Origin: Gnetum montanum
Taxonomy: Eukaryota; Streptophyta; Gnetopsida; Gnetales; Gnetaceae
NCBI GenBank assembly: GCA_015680685.1
Contig: MNCI01000808.1
Span: 767,229-831,228, forward strand
Direction of reading: 5' to 3'
Length of the DNA: 64,000 nucleotides
The notes beneath the pieces were generated by a model, which saw only the letters and a program-made list of their open reading frames with translations, was not told the origin of the DNA and ran no database searches. Below, in pieces: positions 12,240 to 24,393 of this stretch (position 1 is its first letter; every line of letters begins with the position of its first letter). The translations under genes and the position numbers were made by a program.

Positions 12240-12560
12240 AAGCTAGGACCACCCACAAACTATAGTTATAACATCCTCCACTAATTCCAAAAGGATAGTG
12301 ATTGACTAGTCTACCAATTCCAAATGGATGTTGCTCTTCTTGGGAGGTGGTAGGTTCCAGGCCTTGTACATGTCATGGAAGATAAAATTAACACTAGAAT
12401 TAGAATTAAGAATATCCTTGCATGGCTCATGTCTAGTGATATGTAAGTAAATAAGAGGACTTCCTAGGTTAGATATTTTTGTGGGAAGGTTGTTAGCTTT
12501 GATCCAATCGAAGATAGCATAAGTTAACATCACAGTGTGAATCTGAGGTAGCATTTAGGT
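12240..12560 (-). pseudogene. E1 retropepsin-type protease
   Basis: The frame starting at 12554 contains NSNSSVNFIFHDMYKAWNLP followed by KSNIHLELVDQSI. It aligns in order with the plant gypsy protease signature D-(S/T)-G-A-S-x-N-x-(I/M)-P-x-x-x-(Y/L). The catalytic Asp-Ser/Thr-Gly triplet is changed (the first Asp reads Asn), so activity is lost. It sits between gag and RT as expected. Confidence 0.65.
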
Positions 12561-12589
12561 TGAAGGGCTATTGAATGTGTTTGATGCAG

Positions 12590-14940
12590 AGGATGAGGGT
12601 GTTGGATATATAAGGTGACTAGTTACATTAGGTTGTAAGGGTTTGGGAGGATTGTTGGGTTGAAAAAATGGTTGTTTCCTAGATTTATTGTCTAAACCAC
12701 TCGACTAGAAGGCCAATTTTGGATGTACAACCCTCATAGCATTTTGTAGCTATAACTACAGGTGAATTTTGCCCTACATGGATGGAGTAGGAGGTAACTA
12801 GGTTGAGGGTAGAGGAATGTGTGCTACCGAATCTGGAGGATGATATGGATATGGGTTCTCCCCTCATGTAGATGGTGAATGAGTTTGATTGTACTTTGGA
12901 GGATAATAGTGATGTTGTAATGAGGCATAACTTACAAAGCTTCGTGGAGAAATGACTTACTGAACATAGTACCCATATGATTCTAGTTGCCTGTAAGGGT
13001 ATTACTATATTAGCAATGGCATTTCCTACAACTATGGTTGGTCCACTACTGGTATTGCTCATACAGTTATGGTGGAGCTCTAGTTGGATAGTAAATTTGT
13101 TGTTATTGGGGGAACTACCTTAGATTACCTTGAAGATAAGGCAATTATTTATGTTTTTGCCTCTATGCTAGTCAAGGCTTTAGCACATACATCCCAAACT
13201 CTTGTAAGTGTGACACCATAGGTTAACATCCCTTAGAATGGTTATATTAACAAATTTCACATCCAACATCATCATCTAAGTCTATCTCCATAACTTCTTC
13301 TACTATAGCAACTTTCCCCTTACCTCTCTACTAGGCATGTTCAGCTTCTTTATGCCTCCTATGATCATGATCACTATTCTGTTCCTTGGATTTCTTAGCA
13401 ATCTTCATAGTAGTTCAAAATTTTTCATCTAAAAAGAGTCATAATTTATCAACCTTTGTCAAAATATCAGAAATAGATTTTTAGATGGATAAGGTTTTCC
13501 TATTCACCACCTCATCGAGTGGTGACTTCTCTTCATCATAGAATTAGACCTCCCTTTTTTTGATAAAAGGATTTCTATTATATTCTTCTGTACTTTATTT
13601 TTTTCACAACTCACCTTCTTCTTTCACTACCTACTCTATCAGCCTTTGTACCTAATGATCTCTTACTTTGGATAGTCTCCCTTGGGTGTAAACCCCAAGA
13701 GTTCTTTTGGTTTCTACTTTGAGCTCATCTATGATGTGGTAGAGTTATTCCCTCTGAGAATAATCATGACTCGGGCATCAATGTAAAAGAGACTAATATT
13801 TTCCCATGGTGGCATCCAAGGATTCATGTGTTTCTAGCCTTGGATTTTCCTTCTTACAATAGACACTTTGGAGTATGTTTGGTATTTATTATTAAATAGT
13901 TCTAGCATGGTACTCCATTTGCAAATGGATTCTAGTTGCAAGGACTAATACCAGCTTTCTACCTCTTTGATGAGTGTCCTAGGGAATATCTTTAGTTTCT
14001 ACCAATCATTCTCTATGTTTTGTTAGGCACAAGCATCATGAAAGTCTTGTAGATGGTTCTGTAGATCAGAGTTATATCACCCCTCAAATCTTGGAATATT
14101 GTTCATGTCTAAGCATTTAATTCAACTATCTTTCACATGCCTTGTTGGGATCTTGACTACATTTGCAATGTTAAACATGCTTTGAGTTACCAACAAAGGC
14201 TCATCATCATTATCATTTCATTTTTGTTCATGATATCCTTTGTTATCCCTTCGATTATTGTGGACATGGCAATTAGTATTATTGTCCCACTGCTCACCTT
14301 CATCACGGTTATTCCTTCTGTGATGTTTTAGAACTAGAAGAGGAAGAAGAAAAAGATATAGATGAAGAGGAAGAAAAGGGAGGAGGACTATCACCATCAT
14401 GGGTTTTTCCAACTCCACTTTAATTTTCACAATCGCATTCATCAGTTTTCTTATCATTTTGACACTTTTCCAAGCCCCTGCCTTGAGTACCATCTTTCCT
14501 TGAACCTAGATTATTGATAGTAGACCGTAGATATAGAGCCACACCCCCATCATTAGTAACAAGGGGTGGAGAATCTTCATGTTGAGAGTTCCCTGAGGAA
14601 GGATCCTCATGGTTGTCTTGGTTTAGCAAGAACAAGGAGTTGGTGAATTGTTTTTCCTTCATAGCCTCATGATGCCTCTCTTGGTGATGATGTCTCTTGC
14701 ATTATGTTTCAGTGGGATCGTAGTCTCAATAGTTACAATCATGCATAATGTACTCCTCTTGAAGATCATGGATGCCCAACTTCTTAAGAGTTTGAAGTAG
14801 CATCACAGACATAGATCGATTGGGAGGCATTAGAATGTTTCCTTCCATATCATTCCATTGTAGTTGTTCATCCTAATGTAGGATGAAGGTGAAATTAGAC
14901 ACATACTCATTTGGATGAGTATATACCACTTTGCACTCCT
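12590..14940 (-). pseudogene. E1 gag
   Basis: One minus frame from about 14935 to 14420 is nearly open and includes CKVVYTHPNEY, then a hydrophilic Asn/Asp-rich stretch. The central gag domain is at about 14110-13800 (LQNHLQDFHDACA, KIFPRTLIKEVESWY, MLELFNNKYQTYSKVS), matching the retrotransposon gag fold and closely resembling the gag of E2 at 25170-25480. The C-terminal part at about 13060-12590 is rich in Pro, Tyr, Gln and Ser (for example HHYYPPKYNQTHSPS). No CCHC zinc knuckle could be recognised in the decayed linker. Stops again fall mainly at TAG where Gln fits. Confidence 0.8.
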
Positions 14941-15123
14941 GAGGGACTGGCAATTTCATATCATCTTGCCTATGAAAGGAAGAAGAAATTTTACAAAACA
15001 AATAAAATATTAGTATGCTTATGTAATTATATTATGTGTGATAATGATGTTGACCTTAGGATTCGTCCAATGATGTTAATAATATTCACAAAACATAGAT
15101 AGCACATGTTTCAACAAAAAGAG

Positions 15124-15141
15124 TTCTAGACAATAGTGCTA
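15124..15141 (-). other. E1 primer binding site (tRNA-Asp type, decayed)
   Basis: It lies one base inside the 5' LTR. The minus sense TAGCACTATTGTCTAGAA matches the plant tRNA-Asp primer site TGGCGCCGTTGCCGGGGA at ten of eighteen positions. Seven of the eight differences are transitions of the kind methylated cytosines give. The position and the E2 copy (24394-24411) support the call. Confidence 0.7.
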
Positions 15142-15142
15142 A

Positions 15143-16113
15143 TGATGAGCAATGAGATACCCCTACGTCAAACCATATGAAGTATGAAGTATTCACACAT
15201 GATCTAGTCAAATTTTGTGGACTCTATAGTTTTCGGTACACTAGTCTTCTAGGAAGTGAACCTTGCTCTAATGGTCGTTTATTGTCTTCCCAATTACAAT
15301 AGTAAAGCTCAAGGATATGGTTTAAGTGTAATTGAGGGACATGATTATTATTCTTTTATGTTTTATGGTTTTTGTGCTTAAAATAAAAAGGATAAAAAAT
15401 AAAGTAATTTAATGTCTACTTTAATCTAATGGGCTAACTATTGTTTAACTAGTCCTAATATAAGTATCTAGTCTCACTTGCTGTACTCATCTTGAACACA
15501 TATAACATTGTTGGGTTACTAAGTGTTAAGCACTATTGGGATTACCAAACATCATATGCATGCTTGAAGTGATCATACTTATGTTTTTACTTAATTACTA
15601 TTTAGCTTATCTTTCTTAATTACTTAATTACCCTAATTATTGAAGAACATTGAAAAAATAACTAGAAATATTAAATGCATGAATAAAACATTTAAACTAT
15701 CTAGATAGCTACAAGGTTTATCAAGAACCTCATCTTTATTTCTGCACACACTATTCTACTTAGGTACAATAGGGCTTGAATAAAGATTTGTACACTCAGT
15801 GACTCCTACTATGGGCACTTTGGAAAATATTCAAACTTTCAAATGTAAAAACTACAAGAGTTTAGCTACCACTATGACTTTTCTCCCATAAACACAATTG
15901 TGAACTTGTATTAATATTTTTTGTTGTTGGGTTGCATCGATGAGGTCTCGTAGACATAGCAAATGCTCCGTCAACAGTGCCCTATTGATGGGGCAACATC
16001 ACGTAAATGGGCCCCCATCAATGGGGGTTGGTCGATGAGGCTACATCAATGGGGGTTGGTCGATGAGGCTACGTCAATGGGGACCTATTGACACAACACT
16101 TTGATGCTAATCA
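15143..16113 (-). repeat. E1 5' LTR
   Basis: It is 971 bp and pairs with 2928-3869. It is 29 bp longer, which is almost fully explained by a 28-bp tandem duplication at 16018-16073. The TATA box seen in the 3' LTR is decayed here (about 15912-15920). Confidence 0.9.
16018..16073. repeat. 28-bp tandem duplication in the E1 5' LTR
   Basis: Two adjacent units (16018-16045 and 16046-16073) differ by a single base. Only one, more diverged, counterpart is found in the 3' LTR near 3804-3831, so the duplication arose after the two LTRs separated. Confidence 0.85.
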
Positions 16114-16118
16114 AGAGT

Positions 16119-17121
16119 TATACTATTTCAAAATACATTTGGCTAACCAAATTAACTATAATTGGGATAAAATTTTGCAAGAAGATAATCTTTCCAAGCC
16201 TAATATCACCTCAAAAGTTCAAATAATGAGGTAGTTACAAGCTTTTAAAGTTCACTGAAAAATATGATTTTTTTTCATTATAACACATTATTAGGTCATG
16301 GTAAACATACCACAATTTTTGATAGTATAAATTTCAAATTTTTTAACAATGTTACTAGATTTCTTAATTTACTATTTTTTAAGGGAATGACTTATGGTTA
16401 GCTTAAGATTTAAAATTATGATTCATGATATAAAAATTTTAAAGGATTTTTGATATACCTAAAAAATCATACTTAGAAAAATTAATTAAAACATAACTAC
16501 TTATAAGATATAATAAATAAAACTTAATCATTAAAAAAATCCTTAAACCACATTCATGCTTCTGAAATCATATAAGCATATATAATAAATTAATAACTTA
16601 GTAACTTAGAAGCCACTTTAAAATCTACATAAGCACATTTATGTTTATTTAGGCCTTGTTGTAATATAACATCACAATTTAATAGAAAGTTCATATTCAT
16701 GGTGAAAATACAAATCCATTGAATAACATAAAGCATCAAATGAAATACAATAAGAAAAAATCTTCATCAAATGTTAATTCTTCATATAGATTCTTTTTGT
16801 TCACCTATAATGCGTCTTCAAAAATTTGTGTCAAACACATTTAGGAAGGGTTAGAATACCATCATAGTAGAGAAAATCCATCTTAAAGCTTCATGGAATA
16901 AGATTGGAAGATGAGTCCATGTTACAAAACACAATATTAGAACCAATAACAATTATGAATTAGCTTAACACTTGATTAATACCATAATCTATGTATATGA
17001 TAATTTATCATAATTCCATGATTTATTTACCAATGGTATTTATATGAGATTTTTCGTATCAAACTTTCAAAATAACTACAAGGTTGATACTAACTTAAAC
17101 TATCCATTAAGAACTACTTGA
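16119..17121. other. AT-rich DNA between E1 and chromovirus A
   Basis: No coding motif, RNA gene or clear repeat was seen in either strand. It is the right flank of the E1 insertion. Confidence 0.5.
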
Positions 17122-19700
17122 TGTAATATCCCATCTATGTAGGCTAAACCTCATGTATTAAAATATTAATAACATGAATAGATATATCATTAATAGATAT
17201 ATAGATATGCTTATATCATTATGTGAATTGTGATTATTTTTAAGTGAGCAATCTTTGCTTCTTTTCCGTTTGTTAAATTTGTAGTATTTTATATACATGT
17301 TCATTAGATGAATACTATTGAGTTATTTTTTTTATAGATCTATGTAAATACTTTTTGGAACTTTAATATTTTTCTTTGATCAGTAACTCATAATGGTTTG
17401 TAATTATTTTATAGTCTTTGTGGTATATTATGGTTATTTACAAATTTTGGTATCATGGGTGTTATAAGATAATGCATCAAATAATCATAGGATTTTGTAT
17501 TATACAAATGTTTTAAGTTTCAATATCATTAAAATCAATTTTTAATAGATTGAGCATATTCAGTAAATCAAATATTTTGAGTTTTATTTCTAGAGGTTTT
17601 CATTATGTTGAGTTCTCCAATTTGTTTTCTTTTTATGATATCATGGTCTCATTTAATCTATTTTCCATTAGTTGTTGAATCATTTTTCCTTGTTGATTCT
17701 CGTTTTTCTTATTTTAAATGTTTCCTAAATGTTGTATATCTTTTACTCTTCTTTTAGTCAATTTTACAATTTTTGTATGAAATCATGAGTTGAAATAGGT
17801 CATGGTTAGGTTTTGATCCTCAATCATGAGTTGTGGTGGAGTCATGGTGAAGTTTTGATGTGATCTTTGTTCTTTTTGCATTGATTTTAGTCTCTATTTT
17901 CCAAACCTATAATATTAAAAATTAATCAGAAGTCATGGTTGACCATCATAAGTTCTGTTAAGAGCATGATATGTTGTCTCTTGTTGTTATTTCATTTTAC
18001 TCTTTCTAGAGGCCTCCATGTCCATCACAAGTCATGGTGAGGTCATGGTTAGTAAACCATGAGCTATGGTAAGATCATCATGAAATTATGGTCAATCATC
18101 TATAGTCATGATAAAGTTTTGAGGTTTTGAGCCTTAGTGTCAATCAATGATACCATTTCTATATTTTAGGATCTTCCTCATAGACCATGAGTCATGGTCA
18201 AGTTATTGTTGATTATCACAAGTCATGGTTTCTTTTTGGTTTAGAATGTTTACTTCAATTTCTATCATTTTTCATTTTTGAGCATATCACAAGTCATGAT
18301 CTAATCCTGATTAGGTCATGATAAGCCACCATGGATCATGGTAAGTTTATGGCATTTTCTCTTTATCATTTCTATCATTTTATGCTATTAATTCTTATTT
18401 TGATCTCATTTAATAATTTTTACCTTAATTTGAGTTAGTTTTAGAGTTTTAAACTTGTTGGTTAACAACCTTGATGTGAATTATTTCTAGACCTATGACT
18501 ATTTGTTGTTTTTGTACCTTTTATCATTAATATTTTTTAAAGCCTATTTAAAATATTTTTTGAATTTTTAATTGTTGAAAATAGCATTGGGTTTTATGTT
18601 TGGTTAGATATGGGCTTCCTAGAGATGTTTAAAAATAAAACCCTACTATTATGCATCAGTGTATCATTGTAGGATCCATCCTACATGAGAAAGTAATTCC
18701 ATGGTTCATTGGTATTTTTATTTAATGTCTCCAAAATATTAGAGGTGAGTCCTAGATGGAACCTCTAGTACCAATAGTTTAGAATGATTAAATTGATTTT
18801 TGGGCAGCACCTCTCATATGTTAATAATAATAATAAATTTATGTTCATGGTAGTTTGGCTTTCTAGTTTTCATTTTGGATATTTGAGGAAGTACACATGG
18901 CAATATTTGATACACTTAAAACTTATTGTAGTTTGTGCTAGCCTACTTGTTTGTTTTCTAATTAAAGAAGTGATAATTTAGTTTGGTTAGCATTATTTGT
19001 CTCTTCAAAATTAGATCAATATAGTTGTTTTCTTTAGTTGTATGGATTATTTATGAACTATAATATAATTTGTATGTCATGAATGTCAGAATTAGTCACC
19101 ATGAGATCTACTCATTGACTTAGCTATACTAGATAACAAGTTTTCCTAATTAGTGTTTACTAACCTATTGTTTTATTTAGGGGTCCTCAAAGCTAGATGA
19201 TCATGGAGATCTTAATGGCTTATTAATTTTTTGATTCATGTTTTGTCATTATTAGCTTAGACATTTATCATTTTATGATGTATGAGACTATCTTTTAGAT
19301 ATGTTCAATTGATCTATGTTTCTATTTCATGTATCATATTATGATTTCTATATGGCTAGAACTATTTCAATTTATGTTGGATATTTAGAAGGATTTAGAT
19401 TTTTAGAATCATGTTTATTATATCCTTTTAGTTTATTTAAGTTTCCAATATTTTTATATAATCAAATTTAATCACATTTTTAGTTATTTTTATTAATTCT
19501 TTTTTTGCTACTTAGTTTCTCTTCTATTTCTTTTGTTCATGACTTCACCATAAGTCTTCTTTCATTTTTCCTTTGCATATTAGTTTCCTTTCATTTATTC
19601 TTTTCTTAGTCATGGTCAATAATTCATTAAGGGTTATATACAAAACATAATGTTCTTCAATGTAAGGTTAGGAAGGAGGGTAAAACAAGTTGGTGTTACA
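17122..19700 (+). repeat. Chromovirus A 5' LTR
   Basis: It starts TGTAATATCCC and ends GGTGTTACA, the inverted TGTAACA-type ends of chromodomain Ty3 LTRs. Its middle (18640-18780) and its end (19600-19700) align by eye with the reverse complement of the chromovirus B LTR (33480-33620 and 32536-32620). Between about 17770 and 18350 it holds many irregular repeats of agtcatggt and catgagtcatgg words. No coding frame of note is present; the short frame at 18784-18981 has no motif. Confidence 0.7.
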
Positions 19701-20130
19701 AAGTAGATTACTAATTTCCTTAATACTTTTAATGCTCATTATATCCCTTCAGAGTACATAGAGGTAAAGGTAAATAATTTTGACCATCTCTACCAGGGTA
19801 GTTGGATTATCACTAAGTATGAATGTGTTGCACATGCAAATGGATGAAAGTGCTAGATCCAATCATCATACTAGAGGTCTTTCTACATGCATCAAGGAAC
19901 ACTTCATTTTTCTTCATCTTTAGATACATAAGGATGTGTATGTTTATGAATTATAAGTAGAAAATATTCAATTATTAAAGGTAGTGCATCATAATCACTC
20001 TTAGAATATGGACCAAATCTCTTCAGAAAAGTTTGATGAATCTAACTAGACTTGAGGTTATAGTTACAATGAGAAATAGCAATAATATCTACAACAACAA
20101 CTAGTAGATAGTAGTCCATTCATGGACCCA
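19701..20130 (+). pseudogene. Chromovirus A gag remnant
   Basis: Directly after the LTR a plus frame reads NAHYIPSEYIEVKVNNFDHL then YQGSWIITKYE, which matches the chromovirus gag pattern F-x-x-x-F-x-P-E-x-x-x-x-x-K-x-x-E-F-x-x-L-x-Q-G-x-x-x-V-x-x-Y. The N-terminal half of gag and the primer site are missing, so a deletion joins the LTR to mid-gag. The CCHC knuckle region is not readable. Confidence 0.65.
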
Positions 20131-21306
20131 TTACTTATCATGCTTGTGGTAGAGTTAGGTGCATCAATAAGGATTTTTCTTATTAACACAACTATGAGTA
20201 GCCAAGTCATAAGATATTTAACTATTTGAAGCATTTATATTGGTAGAGGTTTTTAGTAGGTTGTTAAATCTATAGGTGACTAGGATGATGCAAGGACATA
20301 TGCCCTTATTTGCACATTAACAAATTAGATGGTAGATTCTTAATCTAATACCATTATGGATTTTTGAGATACAATTTTTAATTTGGTAGTTTTGATTCTT
20401 TTTTATCCTGTTGCTAGGTATGTTTCTGTTGATCCACAAGTAGTAGGATGCTTAGGTTTGAAGGGTCAATCTCTTTCTCAAAGACCTATTTTTAGCATTA
20501 TTTGTGCTAGTATGTTTGTTATGAACTATGTTTGTAGATAGATACCTTTGATGATTCAATATGCTTTTTGGTTTAATGATCTTCATGCTATGGACTTAGA
20601 AGACCACAATGTCATCTTTGACATGGATTGGTTATCTCACTATTAGGGTATCTTGGATTTTTATCATAAGGAACTTAGAGATAGATGATAGTGTTTAGAT
20701 GACCATGCATACCAAGTCACAAGGTCAGGTTAGATCTAGTATCTTTGAGGTCATTTCATTACTTGTTCTATAAGGACCATTTCTACTTTTCTATCTCATT
20801 CAACAAATATTCCTTTTCACTTGGCATAAAAAAAATTCCTACTGTTCTTGAGTTCTATGATGTCTTCCTTTTGAATTTTATTATTTTTTCTTCTAGGTGT
20901 GATGTTGAGTTTAAGATTATTCTTAGACTTGGAGTTGAACCTATCTCTAATATTTTACACTAGATGTTACTCATTATTTTGTCTAAACCAAAGATTCAAA
21001 TTCAATAGCTACTAAATAAGAGATTGATTCATCTAAGTGTATCTTCTTAGGGTGCTTTTATTCTCTACATTAAGAAAAAGGATAGTAGTACAAGATTATT
21101 CATTAATTATAAATAGCTAAATTAGGTGATGGTGAAGAATAGGCATTTCTTGCCATGTATAAATGATCTATTTGACTAGTTGAGAGTGACATTGATATTC
21201 ATGAAGATAGATACGGAGTTATGGTATAACCAAGTTTTCATTAGAGAGGATTATATTCCCTAGATAGCGTTCATGATATGGTATGGATATTATGAGTCCA
21301 TGGTTG
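20131..21306 (+). pseudogene. Chromovirus A protease and N-terminal RT
   Basis: The protease region near 20140-20240 reads VELGASIRIF (family form DSGATHSF). The protease-RT linker is clear near 20590-20650 as LEDHNVIFDMDWLSHY, the chromovirus motif D-x-D-V-I-L-G-M-D-W-L. RT follows at 20900-21305 with KIDTELWYNQVFIREDYIP and MIWYGYYE, matching the RT palm segment F-S-K-I-D-L-R-x-G-Y-x-Q-I-x-I-x-x-x-D-I-P-K-T-A-F-x-T-x-Y-G-H-Y-E. The frame then stops abruptly and resumes 1.1 kb later. Many TAG/TAA stops are present. Confidence 0.75.
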
Positions 21307-22423
21307 ATGAAATGTCTAGTGGAAATTTTTATAGCTTTTTGTAAGTCCAGATGTACTAAGTTATTTGTGTGCAATTAAACATATAGCTTGTAATTGCTTT
21401 AGTAAGTTTTTATACTTTACTTAATATACTACCACATTAGGTATGTTGCCTCACATGATGTGTTTTCACACTTACTGCACTATCATACCACTTTCATTAC
21501 AAACCCTAAAACTATAAATATCCAAGATGAAAAGCTTAAAATTATCTTGTATTTTCAATTTGGATTAATGTAAGAGCTTCTCCTCCTCATGTATGTGTAC
21601 AATTTATTTTCTTTGGTATTTTGAGTTGTTTCTTCACTATGTAGCAAGACTTGGTTAGAGTACTACCATGTTTATGTAGCCTAGTACCATTTGATCAACA
21701 TAAAGTCAATTGTTTGCATAATTAATAAAGCTCATTTTGATTTTCTTAAAATTTTTAATTTAATTTTATTGAACTTTAATAAGGATATATAATAGATAAA
21801 TTTATTTGCTAATTTTAAAAATTATAATTAATTTAATTTCTTTAGATATATTAGCATGATTATGAGAAGCTTTGGAATGATTCTTCATTGCTTGAGGAGG
21901 GTATCTTTGTATGAAATGATGTTGAGCCATTGAAGAAATAACTTAGGATATTTTATTACTTTTGCATGTGAGTGTTACACCTATTTTATAAACGATTATA
22001 GCATGGTTTTCATGTGTGTTAGATTTTTACATTGCACTTGTTCCATAAGGAATTGTAACATGAAAGTGGGTTTTATTTTCTTTTCATATGTGAACATTGA
22101 CTTGTTTTGCAAGGAATTACAATGAGTTTTGATTATTATTCTATTCTTTATATCTATAAAATACATAAAATTTATACATTTATAAAATATAAAAATATCA
22201 CTTTCCTACCATGGAAATATAATTTTCTTCACTTATAGCATATGTATTATAATATTTTCATTTATTAATTATACTGACATACACAAGTAAATTTTATAAT
22301 TGATGTCCCCATCATCTTCAATGTTTATTGCTAGTTCACTACATGTAACATAGATAAATATCTTGTGGTCTTGCCTAAATGTGGGAGGCAGGGAGGGGGG
22401 TCTAGGAGGAGGACTCTTATTAA
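21307..22423. mobile_element. Unclassified 1.1-kb insertion in chromovirus A RT
   Basis: RT coding sense breaks right after YGYYE at about 21303 and resumes at about 22424 with FKLNNAPTIVMHLMNNVMKPYL, so the DNA between is an insertion, net of a few lost RT codons. Its first 400 bp look LTR-like, with AT-rich sequence and a TATA-type ctataaatatcc at about 21514. No TIRs, poly(A) tail or coding domain were recognised, and the edges are good to about 15 bp. Confidence 0.55.
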
Positions 22424-22895
22424 TAGTTTTGTTGTTCAAACTCAATAATGCTCCTACCATTGTCATGCATCTTATGAACAATGTCATGAAACCATACCTA
22501 TACTAATTTATCATTGTGTTTACCTCTAGACTAATTTATCGTTGTGTTCACTAATGACATCGTGATGTACTTTTCATCATATAAGATGCACAAAAAATAT
22601 TTGAGGACATACATGATTCAAGAGGATATTCAAAGTAGTTTCTTTGACATCATCAGATCAACTTCTTAGAACATATCATTTTGAAAATTGATATAGTAGT
22701 GGATCTTGCTATGATATTGAGTATTTGGAATTATTCTATTTCTAGGGATGTTAGTGAGGTTCATATTTTCCTTGGGTTAGTAGGTTACTATAAGAGGTTC
22801 AATGAGAACTTTTTTCAAATGGCTTCACCTCTAACACAATTTTTGTAGAAGGATGTTGGATACTTGTTAGACCCACAATACTAGGTTGCTTTTTA
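22424..22895 (+). pseudogene. Chromovirus A C-terminal RT
   Basis: The sequence continues the RT as NNAPTIVMHLMNNVMKPYL. A short tandem duplication follows (about 22495-22550, two copies of a ctaatttatcrttgtgtt word), then VFTNDIVMYFSSYKMHKKYL, where the catalytic pair of the usual FIDDILVYS is Asn-Asp. The thumb motif EVHIFLGLVGYYKRFNENFF and MASPLTQFL are near 22750-22850. RNase H and integrase are absent because the sequence changes to an LTR-like repeat at about 22899. Confidence 0.75.
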
Positions 22896-22898
22896 TGA

Positions 22899-23274
22899 CA
22901 TTTGGTTCCTGGATGTCATAAAATACAATTGTTCTTAGCTTAATTCATCAAATTAATTGGAATTATAATGGAAATAACATGAAATAACATGATAAATAAA
23001 TAACTCTGTAAATTGCCAGTGCACTGAAATTAATAGAAAGAAAAAACAAAGGAAAAACTTTTATTAATGAGAGTGATACATTGTAACATCCTTTGGGTTA
23101 TCTTTCCATGCCACTTAAGCCTTAGAGATAATCTAGCACTACCACCATAGTTAGGCTATACAGTTGATAGGTTCATTAGTCCCTTCTTATTCCACTTCAC
23201 CTAGCTCTTATCACTTGCCAATCTAGGCTCCACCACTCCATGGCAACATGACCTCTAAAATTGATGTGACATCC
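22899..23274 (-). repeat. Solo-LTR-like repeat, copy 1
   Basis: In minus sense it starts TGTCACATC (complement of about 23266-23274) and ends with a GATGTC / ATGTCA segment near 22900, as plant gypsy LTRs of the TGTCAC type do. The core tagcactaccaccatagttagg is shared with copy 2 and with 56154-56729. No internal coding region. Confidence 0.6.
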
Positions 23275-23515
23275 CATTCTTAGATGTCGTAAAAAAATGT
23301 TTATTCATCACTTAGTTCATCACATTCACAAGCATTATAATGAAATACTATGAAATATTTGATAAATGAATAATAGGTACATGGAATAAGAAATAAAAAT
23401 AGATAAAAATTTTATTAATAAGAGTGGTATACTATAATGCCTTTTGGGTTATCTTCTCATGCAACTTAAGCCTTAAAGGCAATCTAGCACTACCATAACA
23501 GTTAGGCTTTCTAGT
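23270..23515 (-). repeat. Solo-LTR-like repeat, copy 2, truncated
   Basis: It aligns with copy 1 from the shared TGACA junction (23270-23274) through the gcaacttaagcc and tagcactacc words. It is cut at 23515 by the 5' LTR of E2. The remainder does not reappear beyond E2, whose 3' end is also truncated. Confidence 0.6.
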
Positions 23516-24392
23516 TGATGAATCATAGTTTTCCAAGCCCTGATATCAAGTACAAGATATCAGGTACCCAATATCTCAGCCTGGATACAATATCGTATAC
23601 ATGATATCGTGATTTCTGTGTTGGCCTCTAAATATAGCACTCAGGTACACGGGGAGGAGTCTTTTGGTTGGTAAGTCTTAGGGTAGAGTCTTTTTGTTAG
23701 TTTTTAGTCGATTTTGATTTTCTTTTCCTAGTGCATGCCCACAACGTGATGCTTGTAATCATATAGAACCTTTATTCGAGTATGACGTACTTAGACATGC
23801 ACATGAGTGGCAATAAAGATCGAGATTACTCCATCATTGTAGCATCCACTTAGTTTTTAATTATTTAATTATTATTGTTAATTGTTATTGTTATTTATTG
23901 TTTTCTTTGTTAATATTTCTTTATTATCATTTACTATTCCTGTTATTAAATGTAGAATGAGTATGACTTAATCACGAACATTTAAGTGTAACTACTTGGT
24001 AACCCAGTAGCATATCTAGGAGTGCTCAAGTAATATGCACTTGGTAATACTAGAAGTAGTACACAAGGTCCAAGATGCACATGGATGATTAAGGATGAAT
24101 TATCATCACACTTACACTAGCTTAGATTTTTCTTCTCATTGCCTATTAGCTTAAAAAAATTATTTTCTATTGTCTCTAGGAGTAGCACTAGTTTAGGATC
24201 ATATCATTTGCTTCACTCTGGACTAAACCATACATGACCAAGTAAATACTAGTCTAGGTGGGAAGAAAGTGAACTGCAATCAATGTGTAACTATCTAGAT
24301 ACCACAACTACTTTGTCTGTGAAGTTTGATTGGATCATGCATGAACACTCGTATTCGTATGGTTGAGTGTAGGGGTATCTCACCACTCATCA
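23516..24392 (+). repeat. E2 5' LTR
   Basis: It is 877 bp. It contains several spaced GATATC/AATATC dyads (23540-23611), a TATA-like ctaaatatag near 23619, and a transcribed part beginning around gcactcaggtacacgggg. It ends at ctcatca just before the primer site. The first 600 bp align with 29080-29680. Confidence 0.85.
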
Positions 24393-24393
24393 T

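Larger units (their letters stand above)
2928..16113 (-). mobile_element. E1: complete Ty3/gypsy LTR retrotransposon, decayed
   Basis: Two LTRs (2928-3869 and 15143-16113) are in direct orientation and alignable along their length. Both begin TGAT and end ATCA in the minus sense. The insertion is flanked by a perfect 5-bp duplication AGAGT (2923-2927 and 16114-16118). In minus order the interior holds primer site, gag, protease, RT, RNase H, integrase, a 2-kb spacer, an extra coiled-coil ORF and a polypurine tract. Integrase follows RT and RNase H, which is the Ty3/gypsy order. The primer site matches decayed tRNA-Asp, as in Athila/Tat-group elements. All reading frames carry stops or shifts, so the element is inactive. 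It is about 13.2 kb, long for Ty3/gypsy because of the extra ORF. Confidence 0.92.

Noticed and set aside
12685-13062. Minus-strand open frame of 125 codons
   Set aside because: The gag frame one step away has the Pro/Tyr/Gln-rich pattern and Gln-to-TAG stops, so this open frame is a shadow.
14218-14493. Minus-strand open frame of 91 codons overlapping E1 gag
   Set aside because: The Leu-run and basic tail come from reading repetitive gag DNA out of frame.
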